Shown here: positions 1 through 12,500 of the stretch, piece by piece
How positions within the stretch are numbered: the first letter of the stretch is position 1
How the letters are laid out: each line of letters opens with the position of its first letter
NCBI GenBank assembly: GCA_001414345.1
Contig: LLCB01000184.1
Location: forward strand, 1-64,000
Direction: 5' to 3'
Source of the DNA: Hymenoscyphus infarciens
Taxonomy: Eukaryota; Ascomycota; Leotiomycetes; Helotiales; Helotiaceae
DNA length: 64,000 nucleotides
Translations under genes and position numbers: made by a program
Notes under the pieces: model-generated
What the model was told of the DNA's origin: nothing
Database searches by the model: none
The model's input: only the letters and a program-made list of their open reading frames with translations

Positions 1-550
1 TATATACTAGTAACTTTTAGTAGTTAAACTACTAAAAGTCTTTATTTAAATTATATAATAATAACTTTTAGTAGTTAAACTACTTAGAGTATCTATCTAA
101 TTATTTACTAGTAACTTTTAGTAGTTAAACTACTAAAAGTCTCTATTTAAATTATATACTAGTAACTTTTAGTAGTTAGACTACTAAAACTCTCTATCTA
201 ATTTCTTACTAGTTACTTTTAGTAGATAAACTACTAAAAGTCTCTATCTAATTATTTCTTAGTAACTTTTAGTAGTTAAACTATTAAAAGTCTTTATTTA
301 AATTATATTATAATAACTTTTAATAGTAATTATTCGTAGTTAAACTATAAAAAGTCTCTATTTAATTATTTACTAGTAACTTTTAGTAGTTAGACTACTA
401 AAAGTCTCTATCTAATTTTTTACTAGTTACTTTTAGTATATAAACTACTAAAAGTCTCTATCTAATTATTTATTAGTAACTTTTAGTAGTTAAAATATTA
501 AAAGTCTTTATTTTACTAGTAATTTTTAAAAGTAACTTTAAATAGTTTAA
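1..550. repeat. AT-rich tandem array of palindromic ~50-60 bp units
   Basis: About nine or ten diverged copies of a roughly 50-60 bp unit run head to tail from the window's left edge. Each unit centres on an inverted repeat of the form CTTTTAGTAGTTAAACTACTAAAAG-like arms, followed by TCTCTATTTAA and TTACTAGTAA. The composition is very AT-rich and the copies differ mainly by transitions and small gaps, as expected of repeat DNA that has suffered RIP. No coding frame is present. The array continues past the left edge, so its full length is unknown. It could be a satellite or the end of a decayed transposon. Confidence 0.85.
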
Positions 551-1137
551 ATATTATATAGTATTAATTAAATTATAAATTTATTAAAATATTAGTTAAT
601 AAAAATCTTAATATCTTCTAATAAAGTTTTCTTCTATTCTAAGATATTCTTTTTTTAATAGCTAACTTTTTATTCTACTTAGTCCTAAGCGTAATAGTCT
701 ATAATAAGGCCTTCTAAAGAAACTCTGCTTTACTAGGTCTCGCTATAGACTAATTCGCCTAGGACGAAGTATAAGAATTTAGATAAGATCCTACGACCCT
801 TAGTAGGGCCGAATTCTTACGTTGGTTTTAGCCCTCGCACGGGCCGGGGTTCGGCTAATTTAGCATGCCCGTGCTGCCAAGGCGCAAAGTTCGCTGACCA
901 CGAGTTAAGCGAGAACAAGGGGTCTCAAGAAAAGCAAACATCACAGCCTGGGTTTGTCGCAAACGGCTCACCCATGCGGCCACGCTAATGCATGAACCCC
1001 AAATGAAGGAAATTGCTTCTTTCCCAACTTCCCCGACTTTCCAACTCCCCAGCCGACTGAAACTGTCTTTCCTTTCCATCAAAACCAAGCTACAAAACAA
1101 TCCACTTCAAGCGACTGAAACAACCAAACAAGCACAA
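551..1137. other. Gene-free junction between AT-rich repeat and orphan gene
   Basis: The first 150-200 bases remain AT-rich and then grade into normal composition near 830, where GC-rich sequence starts abruptly. The stretch from about 905 to 1137 resembles the 5' flank of the decayed copy near 4595-4780, so it belongs to the duplicated unit. The open frame extends upstream to an ATG at 988, but I prefer the ATG at 1138 as the start. Confidence 0.5.
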
Positions 1138-2772
1138 ATGGCAAAGGAGAAGATAGCCCCGAACAAAAGAAGGATCCCTCCTGGTGACAAGTACAAATGG
1201 CCGAAAAACACGGAATTGAGAATGGTTGGGCCCAAAAAGGATGGAGATGTTGAGGAGAAGGAGATGATTACACCAGAAAACCAGCTTGAACCCCCACATC
1301 TACACGGATATTCAAATGCGGTCGAACAAAGCTGGTTCCTCCGAGCCCTAGACTACTCCTATGCGACCAACAGAGACGACTGGCATGTAATGCTAGACCC
1401 GATAGCCTTTGAGAACGAGCCCCAAAAGAGAAAATGGCGAAACTTTCACGATGCCCGCAAGTTCAAATGTTTTTCGGACTGGCATAGGGGACCCCAATAT
1501 ACAAATTTTTGGGCACAAAAGCTCGCGGTGTTCAACACGTGGTCGACATGTTGGTTTAAGGGGCAAGACTCGGTGTGGAAAAGGAAAGCCTGGAACACTT
1601 GGGCAGCGGTTCTCAGGCCACTCGGTGCTGTTGGCGGAAATCGCAGGGATCTATTTATCTATGACAGCGATTGGGAAAGCGTCATGGAATATAGACATCT
1701 GCGGACCGATGAAATAAGACTGCACCACCACAAGGATATGCAGCAGAGACTTGTATTATACCTCACCAAAGGAAAAGGACTTGAGATCCGAAATATCTTC
1801 ATCCAAGGAGACCCAAGTGCCGGCAACTCCACGGAAAAAACTGGCGAGTTTATTCGAGGACTTCTTACGAAGGGGTGGAAGTTGCCGATTCCATGGGACG
1901 CGGATTCGATCCTGTCAAGCTGGTACCAGGTACGACAATATGGGATCGAAAGGCCAGCCTCACTGGTTGCTTCAATGTCAGACAAAATAGATGGTTTTGA
2001 CAAGAATTGGGCAGAAATGCCGGAGGTAGATGACGGAGAAACTGTGGTACGGGTCGAAATAATCCAAGACGAAACCGACGATGAATGGCAGAGAACCCGT
2101 TCAGAAGCGGGTTCTGACACAGAGGACCCCAGTTTCATCGGCAAACCAGCGAGCAAGAGAAGTAGAAAGGGATTGGAAAGAGAGGTTTCTGTCGACAACT
2201 CGATCTGTTCGAACGAAAAGGCCGACTTAAATGGCTATGCTGGCTCCCAGGACCAAATTGGTGAGCAAGTTGATGAGCAGGTTGATGCGCCAAGGTTCAT
2301 GTCCCCACTCAACCAGGAAGCAATTGACAAAGCCACGGGGTGGCTGGACGAGAACATCCGGATGTCAGTGGAGAGCGAAACCCATCGTTCACCGTCACCC
2401 GATCTTGATCTGCCACTGGTGTCAACCACACCAGTGTTCGGAGAGATCGAAAAACAGCTGCACGATGCTGAGAGAGAGCTGCGACTGGCGGAAATTAAAC
2501 GCCGAGAAAACGAACTCGCGGTGAAGCGAAGGGAACTGAAAATCAGATATCAAGAGCTCGATCTCGACAGAGAAGCGCAGGAAATCGACAACATGAGACT
2601 TGAAGATCTCAAATCCCGGACTTTGAGTTTACGGGCAACGTTAGAAAGAAAATCAGCCTCAAGGTCTTCAGTTCTATCTGGCTTGTCGTCGCCTTCTCGA
2701 TCGAACATTAGAAAGCAAAAGCCTAGATTGTTAGTTGCGTCGGCTCACAACAAAGCGAGAAAAGTCCTTTGA
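1138..2772 (+). CDS. Orphan coiled-coil protein, hypothetical
   Basis: A single-exon frame of 544 codons from the ATG at 1138. That start is chosen because the matching position in the decayed copy (4782) also begins Met-Ala followed by a Lys/Arg-rich stretch ending near a Pro-Gly. The N-terminal 40 residues are basic. Residues about 65-260 are rich in Trp and aromatic residues and look globular. Residues about 290-430 are acidic and Ser/Pro-rich, probably disordered. Residues about 435-505 form a strong Glu/Arg/Leu coiled coil, followed by a Ser/Arg-rich basic tail. I recognise no enzyme or DNA-binding family. The gene lies beside an AT-rich array and has a broken copy 3.4 kb away, which suggests a lineage-restricted duplicated gene. 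Its function is unknown. Confidence 0.6.
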   Translation: MAKEKIAPNKRRIPPGDKYKWPKNTELRMVGPKKDGDVEEKEMITPENQLEPPHLHGYSNAVEQSWFLRALDYSYATNRDDWHVMLDPIAFENEPQKRKWRNFHDARKFKCFSDWHRGPQYTNFWAQKLAVFNTWSTCWFKGQDSVWKRKAWNTWAAVLRPLGAVGGNRRDLFIYDSDWESVMEYRHLRTDEIRLHHHKDMQQRLVLYLTKGKGLEIRNIFIQGDPSAGNSTEKTGEFIRGLLTKGWKLPIPWDADSILSSWYQVRQYGIERPASLVASMSDKIDGFDKNWAEMPEVDDGETVVRVEIIQDETDDEWQRTRSEAGSDTEDPSFIGKPASKRSRKGLEREVSVDNSICSNEKADLNGYAGSQDQIGEQVDEQVDAPRFMSPLNQEAIDKATGWLDENIRMSVESETHRSPSPDLDLPLVSTTPVFGEIEKQLHDAERELRLAEIKRRENELAVKRRELKIRYQELDLDREAQEIDNMRLEDLKSRTLSLRATLERKSASRSSVLSGLSSPSRSNIRKQKPRLLVASAHNKARKVL

Positions 2773-4573
2773 ACAGAATGTATGAACCCAACTGATAATT
2801 GTACTAGAAAGCCTCAAAATAATATCACTAATAATTAAATTGATTCTTCCACTCGTTCATCGTTCGTCTGATCAGCATCTGTTGGACAATTTTAACCAGG
2901 AAATTTTAAAACAAGCAAATTGATTTGAACATCGTTACGCTGTAAAGCAAAGAGAGATGTAATCATTTATCCTGAGTCTACTCGTGATTCTCTTGCGATG
3001 ATTTAAGTGCTGGCTTTCTCGGCTGGTTTGAAGTAAGGATAAGTAAATGAGACCACCACTTGCAGCAAAGTTCAAAATAGGTATGTTACCAGATCAGAAA
3101 TAGCTCCACAAAGCTATTGAAAATATGTTTGTGAAGGAAGCTTTTTTCCCCGAAGCAAATGGTCCGTCCACTGTAAGCATGTCTAAACTACAGAGGAGTT
3201 GTTGTGAGCAAAAGGATAGCAACGAGACTCGCGTCTACGCGTAGAAATTTGGAGAAGATGAGTCTCGACAATAAATACAGCTTGTAATTGAGAGAGCATT
3301 CCCCTTCAGGTCCACGGATGGCAGGGTTGGATTGACCAAGGATTGGGGCATCCGCATAACTAAAAGTTCCATGTTAAAGTTTACTCCTTCACGTTTGAAC
3401 GCATTCGAGAGAGAGAGGAGATAGCCGTCTATCTATTTCTCTCAGTTTCGCCGCATATTTAGACCGATAATAATTTATTCGACTGTGGGAGGTTGGCTGG
3501 CGCCGGCGTCCTGTAAGTTAAAGTTTTTTTTTGTGTAGTATAAGAAGTGAGCCTCATTGAGTAACATTCATCCAATGGAAATATGCTCCGACGTTCGAAA
3601 CAATCGAATTTGGCCTTTGAAAGCTAGGTAGACAACGAATCTCATGTTTTTAAGTTTCCTGAGTAGAGATTTACCGTGGATCTGCTCTTGCGAAGCATTC
3701 CGGTAGCTTCTTTCGGTGGATCTACTAGATCATATTTTGGAGAATAATGCTTTGCTAATACTCTTCTGTATGTTTTCAAAATCAAGAATGTAGGAGCCTT
3801 GGTTTTCATTATTAAGAAACGAACAGACACAAACTAAGTTAAAATCTAATGTAGTTGATTTATTATCTATTTCTAAGTATTATTTGAGGTGTCGGGGTTG
3901 CCGGCGGTCTTGGTGCAGCCGACGAGGACTGCAAGTCGACCAAGAAATAGAAAAAATCTAACGCTTTAATCTACTAACACTTATAAGCCGACGAGTAGCC
4001 TTCCTTTCTTACTCCACAGTACAAGTAAAAATAAAAAAAATAAAGAAGTGAAAGATCGAGAAAGTGGAGAAAGCGTAGGGCGTTTGCGCCTCGCTTATAG
4101 CGACCCCTTTCCTAAAACAGAGAAGAAAATGCGAGAAAGGTTCCATAAAAAGCCCAAGGAGTATAGTAGAGTAGTCACGAAATGCCCCAACCCCTTCTCG
4201 CGACAAAAAGTACGCGAGCTATGGAAGTTTACGGGGAATTAGAGAAGTAAGGAGGTTGGTGAGTAGGGGAGTAGTAGACAGAGGGGATAGGTAGCTAGAA
4301 TAAGTCTTTGCGCGTTCTTCAAGTACTTCGGGTATCCCTTTCGGTCCATGTCTGTTCCGTACTTTATAACAAAATCTCACGAGTCCCGAAAACGGTTTGA
4401 CTTTCGTTACTCCTAAGTCTCCTGAAACAATTTGGTTAGTTGTTCCAAGACTTCTGGCACAATATCTTAGAGCTTCAAACATCAAGGAAACAACTTTTGT
4501 GATCGAGAATAAGCTCCCAACGAACCTACTATCCTCCTACAATAGCTGAGAGGCGAAAGTTGGTGGACGTTGG
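2773..4573. other. Gene-poor spacer, 3' flank of orphan gene
   Basis: No convincing coding frame was found on either strand; the open frames are short and lack codon structure. A segment at about 3005-3080 matches the segment at about 5090-5150 downstream of the decayed copy, so the duplication included the 3' flank. Composition is moderately AT-rich. Confidence 0.5.
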
Positions 4574-4589
4574 TTGAGTGGAAAACAGG

Positions 4590-5150
4590 TGGACGAGATG
4601 AGCCCAGGAAAAAGCAAACATACGCGCCTCACGAAACGGGACCCCCATGCCGCAACACTAATGCATGCGCCGGACAACTTCCCCAACCCCCAGAAAACCA
4701 TCTTTCCTTTCCATCAGAATCAAGCTTCCACCTACGGAATTGATATATGCCAAGTTACTGAGATAAATAGCTTACCAAACATGGCCGAAGGGAAGATAGT
4801 CATAGGTAAGAGAATACTTCCTGGTAAAAAATAATAGCCGAAAGATATGGGATTGAGATTATACGGAGGCAGGACGAAAGTTCTGGATCACGCCAGAGAA
4901 TCCGCTAAACCCCCTGTGCCTACATGGCTTTTCGACCTTGACAGAGAAAGATTGGTTTCAATGAGCCTTGATCAGCACACACAGCACCCAAGCAGACGAC
5001 CGGAAGTTAATTCAAAGCACTTTTGCACTCGAAAATGATGAACAAAGAGCAAAGTGGTCCAGTTGTTTTGAGAGTGCTTGAATAATTTTATTGATTCTCC
5101 AAGCTGGCTCAAATAAGGATGCATGAGACCACCCTTTACGAATTTAGGAA
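4590..5150 (+). pseudogene. Decayed, internally deleted copy of the 1138-2772 gene
   Basis: The 5' part aligns with the flank and N-terminus of the orphan gene. Shared landmarks include AAAAGCAAACAT, CTAATGCATG, CTTTCCTTTCCATCA and then ATGGC with a Lys/Arg-rich start. The frame from 4782 stops at a TAA after about 16 codons. Later blocks still resemble the parent at the nucleotide level to about 4930. The sequence then jumps to the parent's 3' flank, with GCTGG...AAATAAGGAT...ATGAGACCACC at about 5095-5135 matching about 3010-3060. Roughly 1.6 kb of the parent's coding region is missing. This is seen by eye, without a computed alignment. Confidence 0.7.
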
Positions 5151-5159
5151 TTCCAACCT

Positions 5160-5966
5160 CAATCACCTACTCGTGAACTGCTCCTGCCTCTCTTTCTTAT
5201 ACATCTACGCTCTTAATCAAAAAAACGCAAGACGAAATCTTCAATTTCGAAGAGAAAAACAATAAATAGACCCAAACTCCACCGGCCATTGAAGAAAGCT
5301 CCTGTCCGGAACACACGCAACATCTCCACAACCCGCGACAAGATCTCCCGCAAGAATGAAGTACCGTTGTAATCACCAACCGGGAATGAGTTCTCGCCAA
5401 CCTCAAGACAGACGGAGATCTCAACACCCAAGATGATGGTTGATATAGCATGTAATAGCATGACTCAACCACACAGCACAAAAGAAAACTGAGATGAAAG
5501 AAAACTAAGACTCATACAGCCAAATCAGCATCAACAACAGCTCCTTGCCACAAACTTGATGTTGACCACACCCACGAATATGACAACCAATTGGCAGAGC
5601 TAGACCTACTTGATCGCCAAAGGTCGTTCAACCAACGAAGAAGAGCACAAGATATCATCTCGAGCCTAATCAGCCTCTCGTTCGCCGCCATCTTGTTAGG
5701 TCTGGTTTCCTATGGTTTCCTAAGGCGTTCAAAATATACTCTGGGACTCGTCCAATTCTTGAAGGTCGAGATTATTACAAGTATATTAGACACAACATTT
5801 GGAGAATTCATGACGGACAAGATGGGATGATGTGCTTTGTGGGGCAGGGGTTCGGAGCGAGATCGGGCCTGAACCCCGCGTACCTATTTATTATTACCCA
5901 AAATTGAACACTTCACATTGAATCAACAACAAACACTTCAAATCCAAAACAACCCCTCAATTGAAA
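5160..5966. other. Spacer with weak small ORFs
   Basis: Two open frames may be noise. A minus-strand frame at 5213-5461 encodes about 82 mostly hydrophobic residues. A plus-strand frame at 5591-5830 (TTG-led) encodes 79 residues with one possible membrane helix flanked by Arg. Neither has a supporting neighbour or recognisable domain. The last 150 bases hold the CA-rich leader of HOM6. Confidence 0.3.
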
Positions 5967-7126
5967 ATGGCACCCACTAAAGACGTCTTCATTGCCGTTA
6001 TTGGTACTGTGACACCGTCTCGCCCTCCTCCCATCGCTACTTCTAACAATATCCAGGTGCTGGCGGGGTAGGAAAATGCTTCTTGTCACAGCTCGAAGGC
6101 CTCACCAAACGATTTGCGACCAGCGCCTCCGCCCCCAAGCTATCCCTGATCTTCGTTTCTCGAAGCACGAAAACCCTCTACAGTACCGAGTACACAGCTC
6201 TGCCATACGCAAACCTCGCTGCCAAACTGGCAGATTCGGCCCAGAAGACCCTCTCCTTGACTGAGGCTGTTGACTTTTTGGCTGCCGCCCCGGCAAAAGT
6301 TGTCCTGGTCGATAACACGAGCTCCCAAGATGTGGCAGACAAGTATGCGCATATTCTCTCGAAAGGAATCAGTATCGTTACGCCAAACAAGAAGGCTTTC
6401 TCGGGTTCATACAAGTTGTGGCAGGATATTTTCTCTTCGGCGGCTACATCTGGGGCTAAGGTTTATCACGAGAGCTCAGTAGGAGCTGGGCTTCCTGTCA
6501 TTTCCACATTGAAGGAGTTGGTCGATACAGGAGATGAGGTGACCAGAATCGAAGGTGTTTTCAGTGGCACCATGTCATTCTTGTTCAACTCTTTTGCACC
6601 AACTGAGGGTTCTGGTGGGAAATGGTCCGCCGAGGTGACCAGGGCGAAAGAGCTTGGATATACCGAGCCAGATCCAAGAGATGATTTGAACGGCTTGGAT
6701 GTTGCGAGAAAGCTAACCATTCTAGCAAGACTGGCCGGGCTACCAGTTGAGTCACCAACATCTTTCCCAGTTCAAAGCTTGATCCCCACAGAGTTGGAGA
6801 GTGTTGCCAGTGGTGATGAGTTCTTGCAGAGACTTCCGGAATTTGATTCTCAAATGGAAGAAACCAAGGTTGCTGCGGAAAAAGAGGGCAAAGTGGTGAG
6901 ATTCGTTGGAAGTATTGATGTTGGCAAGAAGGAGGTTAAAGTTGGATTGGAGAAATTCGACCGATCACATCCTATTGCAGCACTCAAGGGAAGCGACAAC
7001 ATTATAAGCTTCTACACAAAACGATACGGAGCGAATCCTTTGATTATCCAGGGAGCAGGCGCAGGTGGAGAAGTTACAGCCATGGGCGTAACTGGGGATT
7101 TGATTAAAGTCCTCGAACGCCTATGA
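5967..7126 (+). CDS. HOM6: Homoserine dehydrogenase
   Basis: Join 5967..6003 and 6057..7126, 368 residues, close to the usual fungal length. It reduces aspartate semialdehyde to homoserine with NAD(P)H in the cytosol, the branch point of threonine and methionine synthesis. The first exon supplies Met-Ala-Pro through Val-Ile-Gly. The 53-nt intron splits the nucleotide-binding glycine motif, and splicing restores Val-Ile-Gly-Ala-Gly-Gly-Val-Gly at about residues 11-18. Further on are the conserved Asn-Lys-Lys-Ala-Phe stretch, a Gly-Val-Phe-Ser-Gly-Thr motif near residue 190, and Gly-Tyr-Thr-Glu-Pro-Asp-Pro-Arg-Asp-Asp-Leu followed by Asp-Val-Ala-Arg-Lys, which carry the substrate-binding acids and the catalytic lysine. 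No ACT or kinase domain is fused. The gene appears intact. Confidence 0.97.
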
Positions 7127-7131
7127 ATGCT

Positions 7132-7573
7132 TCAGATAGACCCTTGATTGTGGTATTCATCAATCGCATTACTGTTACTCCCAGGTCGTTGTACCCGTTT
7201 CTTGATTCCGCCCACTACATCTGTCACTTCATCTGTTGTAGGAACCTGAACGCCTGGCAGGCTCAAACTTAATCGCCGTCTGGTACCACTCGGCCGTTCG
7301 CTCAGACTTGGTGCTCGAGGTCTGGGGCGCCCTCGTGCTCGTCCGCCAATGTAAGGTATCTCGTATGTCGCAATGCGGAAGATGTATAGTAGAGCATCGT
7401 AAAACATCAGGAGAACCCAAGGGCCAATAGCTATGATTCCGAGGAGAAGCTGCAGTAATTGTTAGAAGGCATCCGTCAGGGCTGACTGCCCATAGCCGGA
7501 AACTTACAAATATGCGAACAGCCCAGATCTCAATGAACATGAAGCTCTCTGGCAATATCGACGACCAAGTCAT
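7132..7573 (-). CDS. Small membrane protein, conserved hypothetical
   Basis: Complement of join 7132..7449 and 7508..7573, 127 residues. Exon 1 gives 22 residues, and a 58-nt intron with GTAAG donor and CTGCAG acceptor follows. Splicing creates a continuous hydrophobic region at about residues 10-55 that can form one or two membrane helices (Ile-Trp-Ala-Val... Leu-Leu-Leu-Gly-Ile-Ile-Ala-Ile-Gly-Pro-Trp). An Arg/Pro/Ser-rich tail faces one side. The stop lies only 5 bases from the convergent HOM6 stop. I recognise no named family; the gene structure and reading frame are convincing but the function is unknown. Confidence 0.75.
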
Positions 7574-8137
7574 GATCGTGGCTTGTTCTTTTTTTCTGCA
7601 GTCGAAGCGAACGAAATCGGAGGGGTAATTGTAAAGGGGTAAGATATAAGTAGTTCTCGTTGGAATGGTTCCAAGGTCCGCTTCTTGAATTGAGTGTGGG
7701 GCAATCAGAGTTGCAATTTTGGGCGTCTTCTGGAATGGGGATCGCGGGTGTGATCATGGGGTGAATAGATATGAAGCTCTGGCATGTCGAATATTGATTA
7801 GCACGAAGAAATATCATGCGAGAATCGCAAGGTGTTGTCGCGATTTTCGGGGAATGAGATTCAACGTCTCCAGCTTGCTTGGGGGCATGACGAGCCCTTG
7901 CATTCAGGCGCCTTTTGGCTCTCCACTTCATCCCTAGTCCCCCTAGTCCCCCTAATCCCCCTAATGGATCATACCCAACCATCCCTGTGCGAAGCTAATT
8001 GTGATTGGCCGTTCTATGATAACGTCTCGTAAGTGAAAATTATTCCGTCAGCCTCGAGCAGCCTCGTCCTTTTCCCCCCCCAACCCCAACCTCAACCCCA
8101 AATTGCTCCTCGCAACCACTCACAAAACCCCGACGCC
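7574..8137. promoter_or_regulatory. Divergent promoter region between small membrane gene and TRM8
   Basis: The two flanking genes are transcribed away from each other, so this 564-bp gap should hold both promoters. A short CCCCTAGTCCCCCTAATCC repeat lies at about 7936-7962 and a C-rich pyrimidine tract at about 8072-8100. The open frames here have no coding character. I saw no specific factor site that I could support. Confidence 0.45.
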
Positions 8138-9141
<1,004 letters not shown>

Positions 9142-9524
9142 TCATATTCTTTCATATTCAAATAATCAAAACTCTTCAAACAAATCTCTATACAGTCTTT
9201 ACTTGGTTGGTAGCTCCTTGGGGAATGGTGCTACAAAAGCGGCATGCAGTAGCTGGTATCAAATGGGATCATACACTCGATTTTCTGTTGAAGGAAACCG
9301 CCAAATGCCGTATATCCCATCATGGTCTTCAGAGACGATGGTGATTGTTGGGGGAAACAACATACTGTTTCGAGTCAAAAGTCAAGTAAGTGAATCTTTC
9401 GTCGAGTGCCGCTCTTCCTTCTTCGAGATCCCCCTGCACCTCTCCAAAAGCTTCCAAAGCACCTACCTGCCAGCAACTCAAAACACAACCATGCCCCAGT
9501 CAACTCTCTCCCGTCACTCTTATT
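9142..9524. promoter_or_regulatory. Promoter and leader of the Mdm1/SNX-type gene
   Basis: This 383-bp gap lies between TRM8 and the next plus-strand gene. Open frames crossing it are not coding-like. The last 100 bases are CA-rich, as is common for fungal 5' leaders, and lead to the ATG at 9525. Confidence 0.4.
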
Positions 9525-12500
9525 ATGGCCCTCAGTCGACGGGATGAGATTCTCGCAGGTATCGCTACATTTATCGCTTGGGGATATGCTGTTAATTGGG
9601 CGCCAGTCCTGCGCTGGGCGGGCTACGCTTTCGTCTTAGGTCTCATCCTGCCCATCGTGGGCTTGCTCGGTTTACTCGTCACCACCTCCCGAGGAAGCAA
9701 ATATGGCGAACGGAATAGGCAAATACGTCCCAAGGGACCAAAGTTTCTCGCCGCGACGGAATGGGACAAGGAAATCGCGGCGTTGCGGAGTCGTCAAGCA
9801 TATCACTGGAAGCCGCTGTACCCCGAATCGTTCATGGTCTCCAATGCGCTGGACGAACTCTTGGAGTTTATCTTGAGGGACTTTGTCAATACGTGGTACT
9901 CGAGTATCAGTAAGAATCCAGTGTTCATCAACGAAGTGGACAAAACGATCAGACTTGCGCTCACGAACCTGCTGGATATCATTGTCGAACTGGATATCAC
10001 GGAGATTGTGACCACTCGCTTTGTGCCAATCCTCACAGCCCATTTTAGAGATTTCTACGAGGCAGAGAGGGCAGTACGGGGGAAACATTTGAATCGGCAG
10101 GTTACGGAATCGGAGGAGTTGGACTTGGCGATTGCTGGGAAATACAAGGATGGGAGACTACACACGGCGGCTTCTTTGGCATATTCAGATACAAAGTTGG
10201 TACAGCAGGGGTATTTGAGGGGTCTCACGAAGGATTTGCTACCAAAATTGCTGCCGGAAAGGGTTATCGCTAGTCGAGCTGTGGGTGTTCTCATACAAGA
10301 ATTGGTTTCTTGCGCTGTCCTTTCTCCGGTGATGCAGCTTTTGGCTGAGCCAGATACATGGAATCAAGTTATGGAGGCATATGTATGTATTTTTCCACAT
10401 CATAGTTTCTTTTGTGGGCGTGCTAATGTCAAGACTTTAGGGACGTACTATGCTTCAAGACCGATCGACAGTTCGAAAACTACGCGCGGCTTTAGATGAG
10501 CATGCTTCTCCTGCTCCACGGCCGAAACGTACTGCACCATTTCCCCGAATTTCACCAGGGGACCATGAACGCAAGTTTGAGAAATTTGTGCGTGCTATTC
10601 GAAAGGTCAATAACCTCTCAGATGCGCGTCGCTTTCGAAGTGAGGTTTCTAGCCAGCTGAAACGGGATGCTTTGCAAGAGGGCCAAGATCCAGTATATCT
10701 CAGACGTCTAGAAATTGGAAAACGAATACTGGACCAGCGAGTCAATCAGTTGGCGGCTGGTAGCGAGAGAATTCCACAGCCAGATTTACCCAGGAGAGGC
10801 TCTCAAGTGTCTAAGCTCGAAAATGCATCGTTGGTTGATTTGCTGCGTGACCCGTCCGCTTTGTCCTATTTTATTGAATATATGGACAGGCAAAACCTGA
10901 TGCATATGGTTCAATTCTGGATGGTGGTTGACGAGCTTCGAAACCCATTAGAGGATGAATCTGTTGAAGACGACGAGATACCCGCAACTCTTGCTCCGTG
11001 GACTGAGGCGGCTAGAACAGATCTTGCAATGATCAACGAGGCCTATCTGTCCAAACCAGAACTGAAGGTCTCCGAAGCATCAAAACAATTGGTGAGGGAC
11101 TTTCTCAAGGCTGGCAAAGATGCTTCCCCAAAGCAATATTTCCTCGCTCGAAGAGCTGTATTGCGAGCGCAAACAGCTGCGTTGGATTCCATGCAAGAGA
11201 AACACCTTGCAAATTTCAGAAAGTCGGACCTTTTCTACAAATGCTTAACTTCCCAAGAAGCATCAAAAGTGCTACCGCCGCAGCCATCACCTCTTGGGCC
11301 AGCAAGGATAGACACCAATCATAAGCCTACACTTCCTGCCCGAGCAGCAACAGCCCAAGTAATTCCAGCGAAGGCAGCACCACTGTCGAGAATTTCCGCA
11401 AAGCTGGTTCCAAGAAGACAGGATCTTCGCCGTACTGCCGTTTCAACCAACGATCTAGGGGCTGACCGTTCGCGTACTCCAGATTATTCGGCTGAATCCA
11501 GGCGATCCTTGGATGATGAAAATTCTTCCCCTTTGTTTGATGATGAGGATTTTGAAAACGAGGCCATGGCCAATTCTATACATAGTCTGGACCAAGAGCC
11601 ACATATTGTAGCACCAGACAACAATGTCGTTGAAGCCATGGAAGCTGCTCTGAACAACATCATGGAGGATAAGCATGATGTGGAAGATCTCCGAAAGTCA
11701 CTCTTCGGTGAAGATCTTGAATCTTCAGCCCACAGCATTTCCTCGCCAAATGGCCACACTTCCGCGCGGAGTTCTATTGACCATAAACGAGCTGATTTGT
11801 TTGGCGAGAGACCGGAAAGGCCAAGCATTGCCTCTCTTGGACTTGTCAACACATCATCCAGAATTGGGGTTTTTACTGATGATGATTTGTTTGGGGATGA
11901 ACAAAAATTCTTGTCAGATGAACATGATGACCCAGAGGAAGAGAAAACTAAGGAAGAAGAGGAAGAGGTTCATGAAGCTGCTCCTGGCGACCTTGGTCTT
12001 ATGGAAGCGATTACCCTTCTCACGACGGATATAGATAGGCTCGAAGCCCAAGATGCAGTTGTTGATTCGCTGACGAGAAAAGCGGAACTGACCAATAACA
12101 ACGCAGAGCTTCGGATACTCCGAAAATCAAAAGCAAGTTTGCAGAGAGAGATTCGGCGGAAGGAGCTTCAACGCCAGCAATATGTCGTCCAGGAGAGTGA
12201 CAACAGCCTTTATGGCCGCTCAACCATCAAGATCAAATCTATCATGGTTGGAAAAGAGGACGACGGTCGTGAATACGCTGTGTACGTTGTTGAAGTCCAG
12301 CGAAAGGCTGGCGAACAAATGCCAGCAGCTACTTGGACCGTCACTCGTCGCTACAGCGAATTCCATGAACTCCATCAACATCTGCGCATCAAATATCCAT
12401 CTGTACGAAATCTCGATTTTCCACGAAGACGGATGGTGATGAAATTACAAAGTGATTTCCTCCACAAGCGGAGACTAGCACTTGAAAATTATCTTCGAGA

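Noticed and set aside
7530..7982. 150-codon minus-strand frame
   Set aside because: Overlaps the first exon and promoter of the small membrane-protein gene in another frame; no coding signature.
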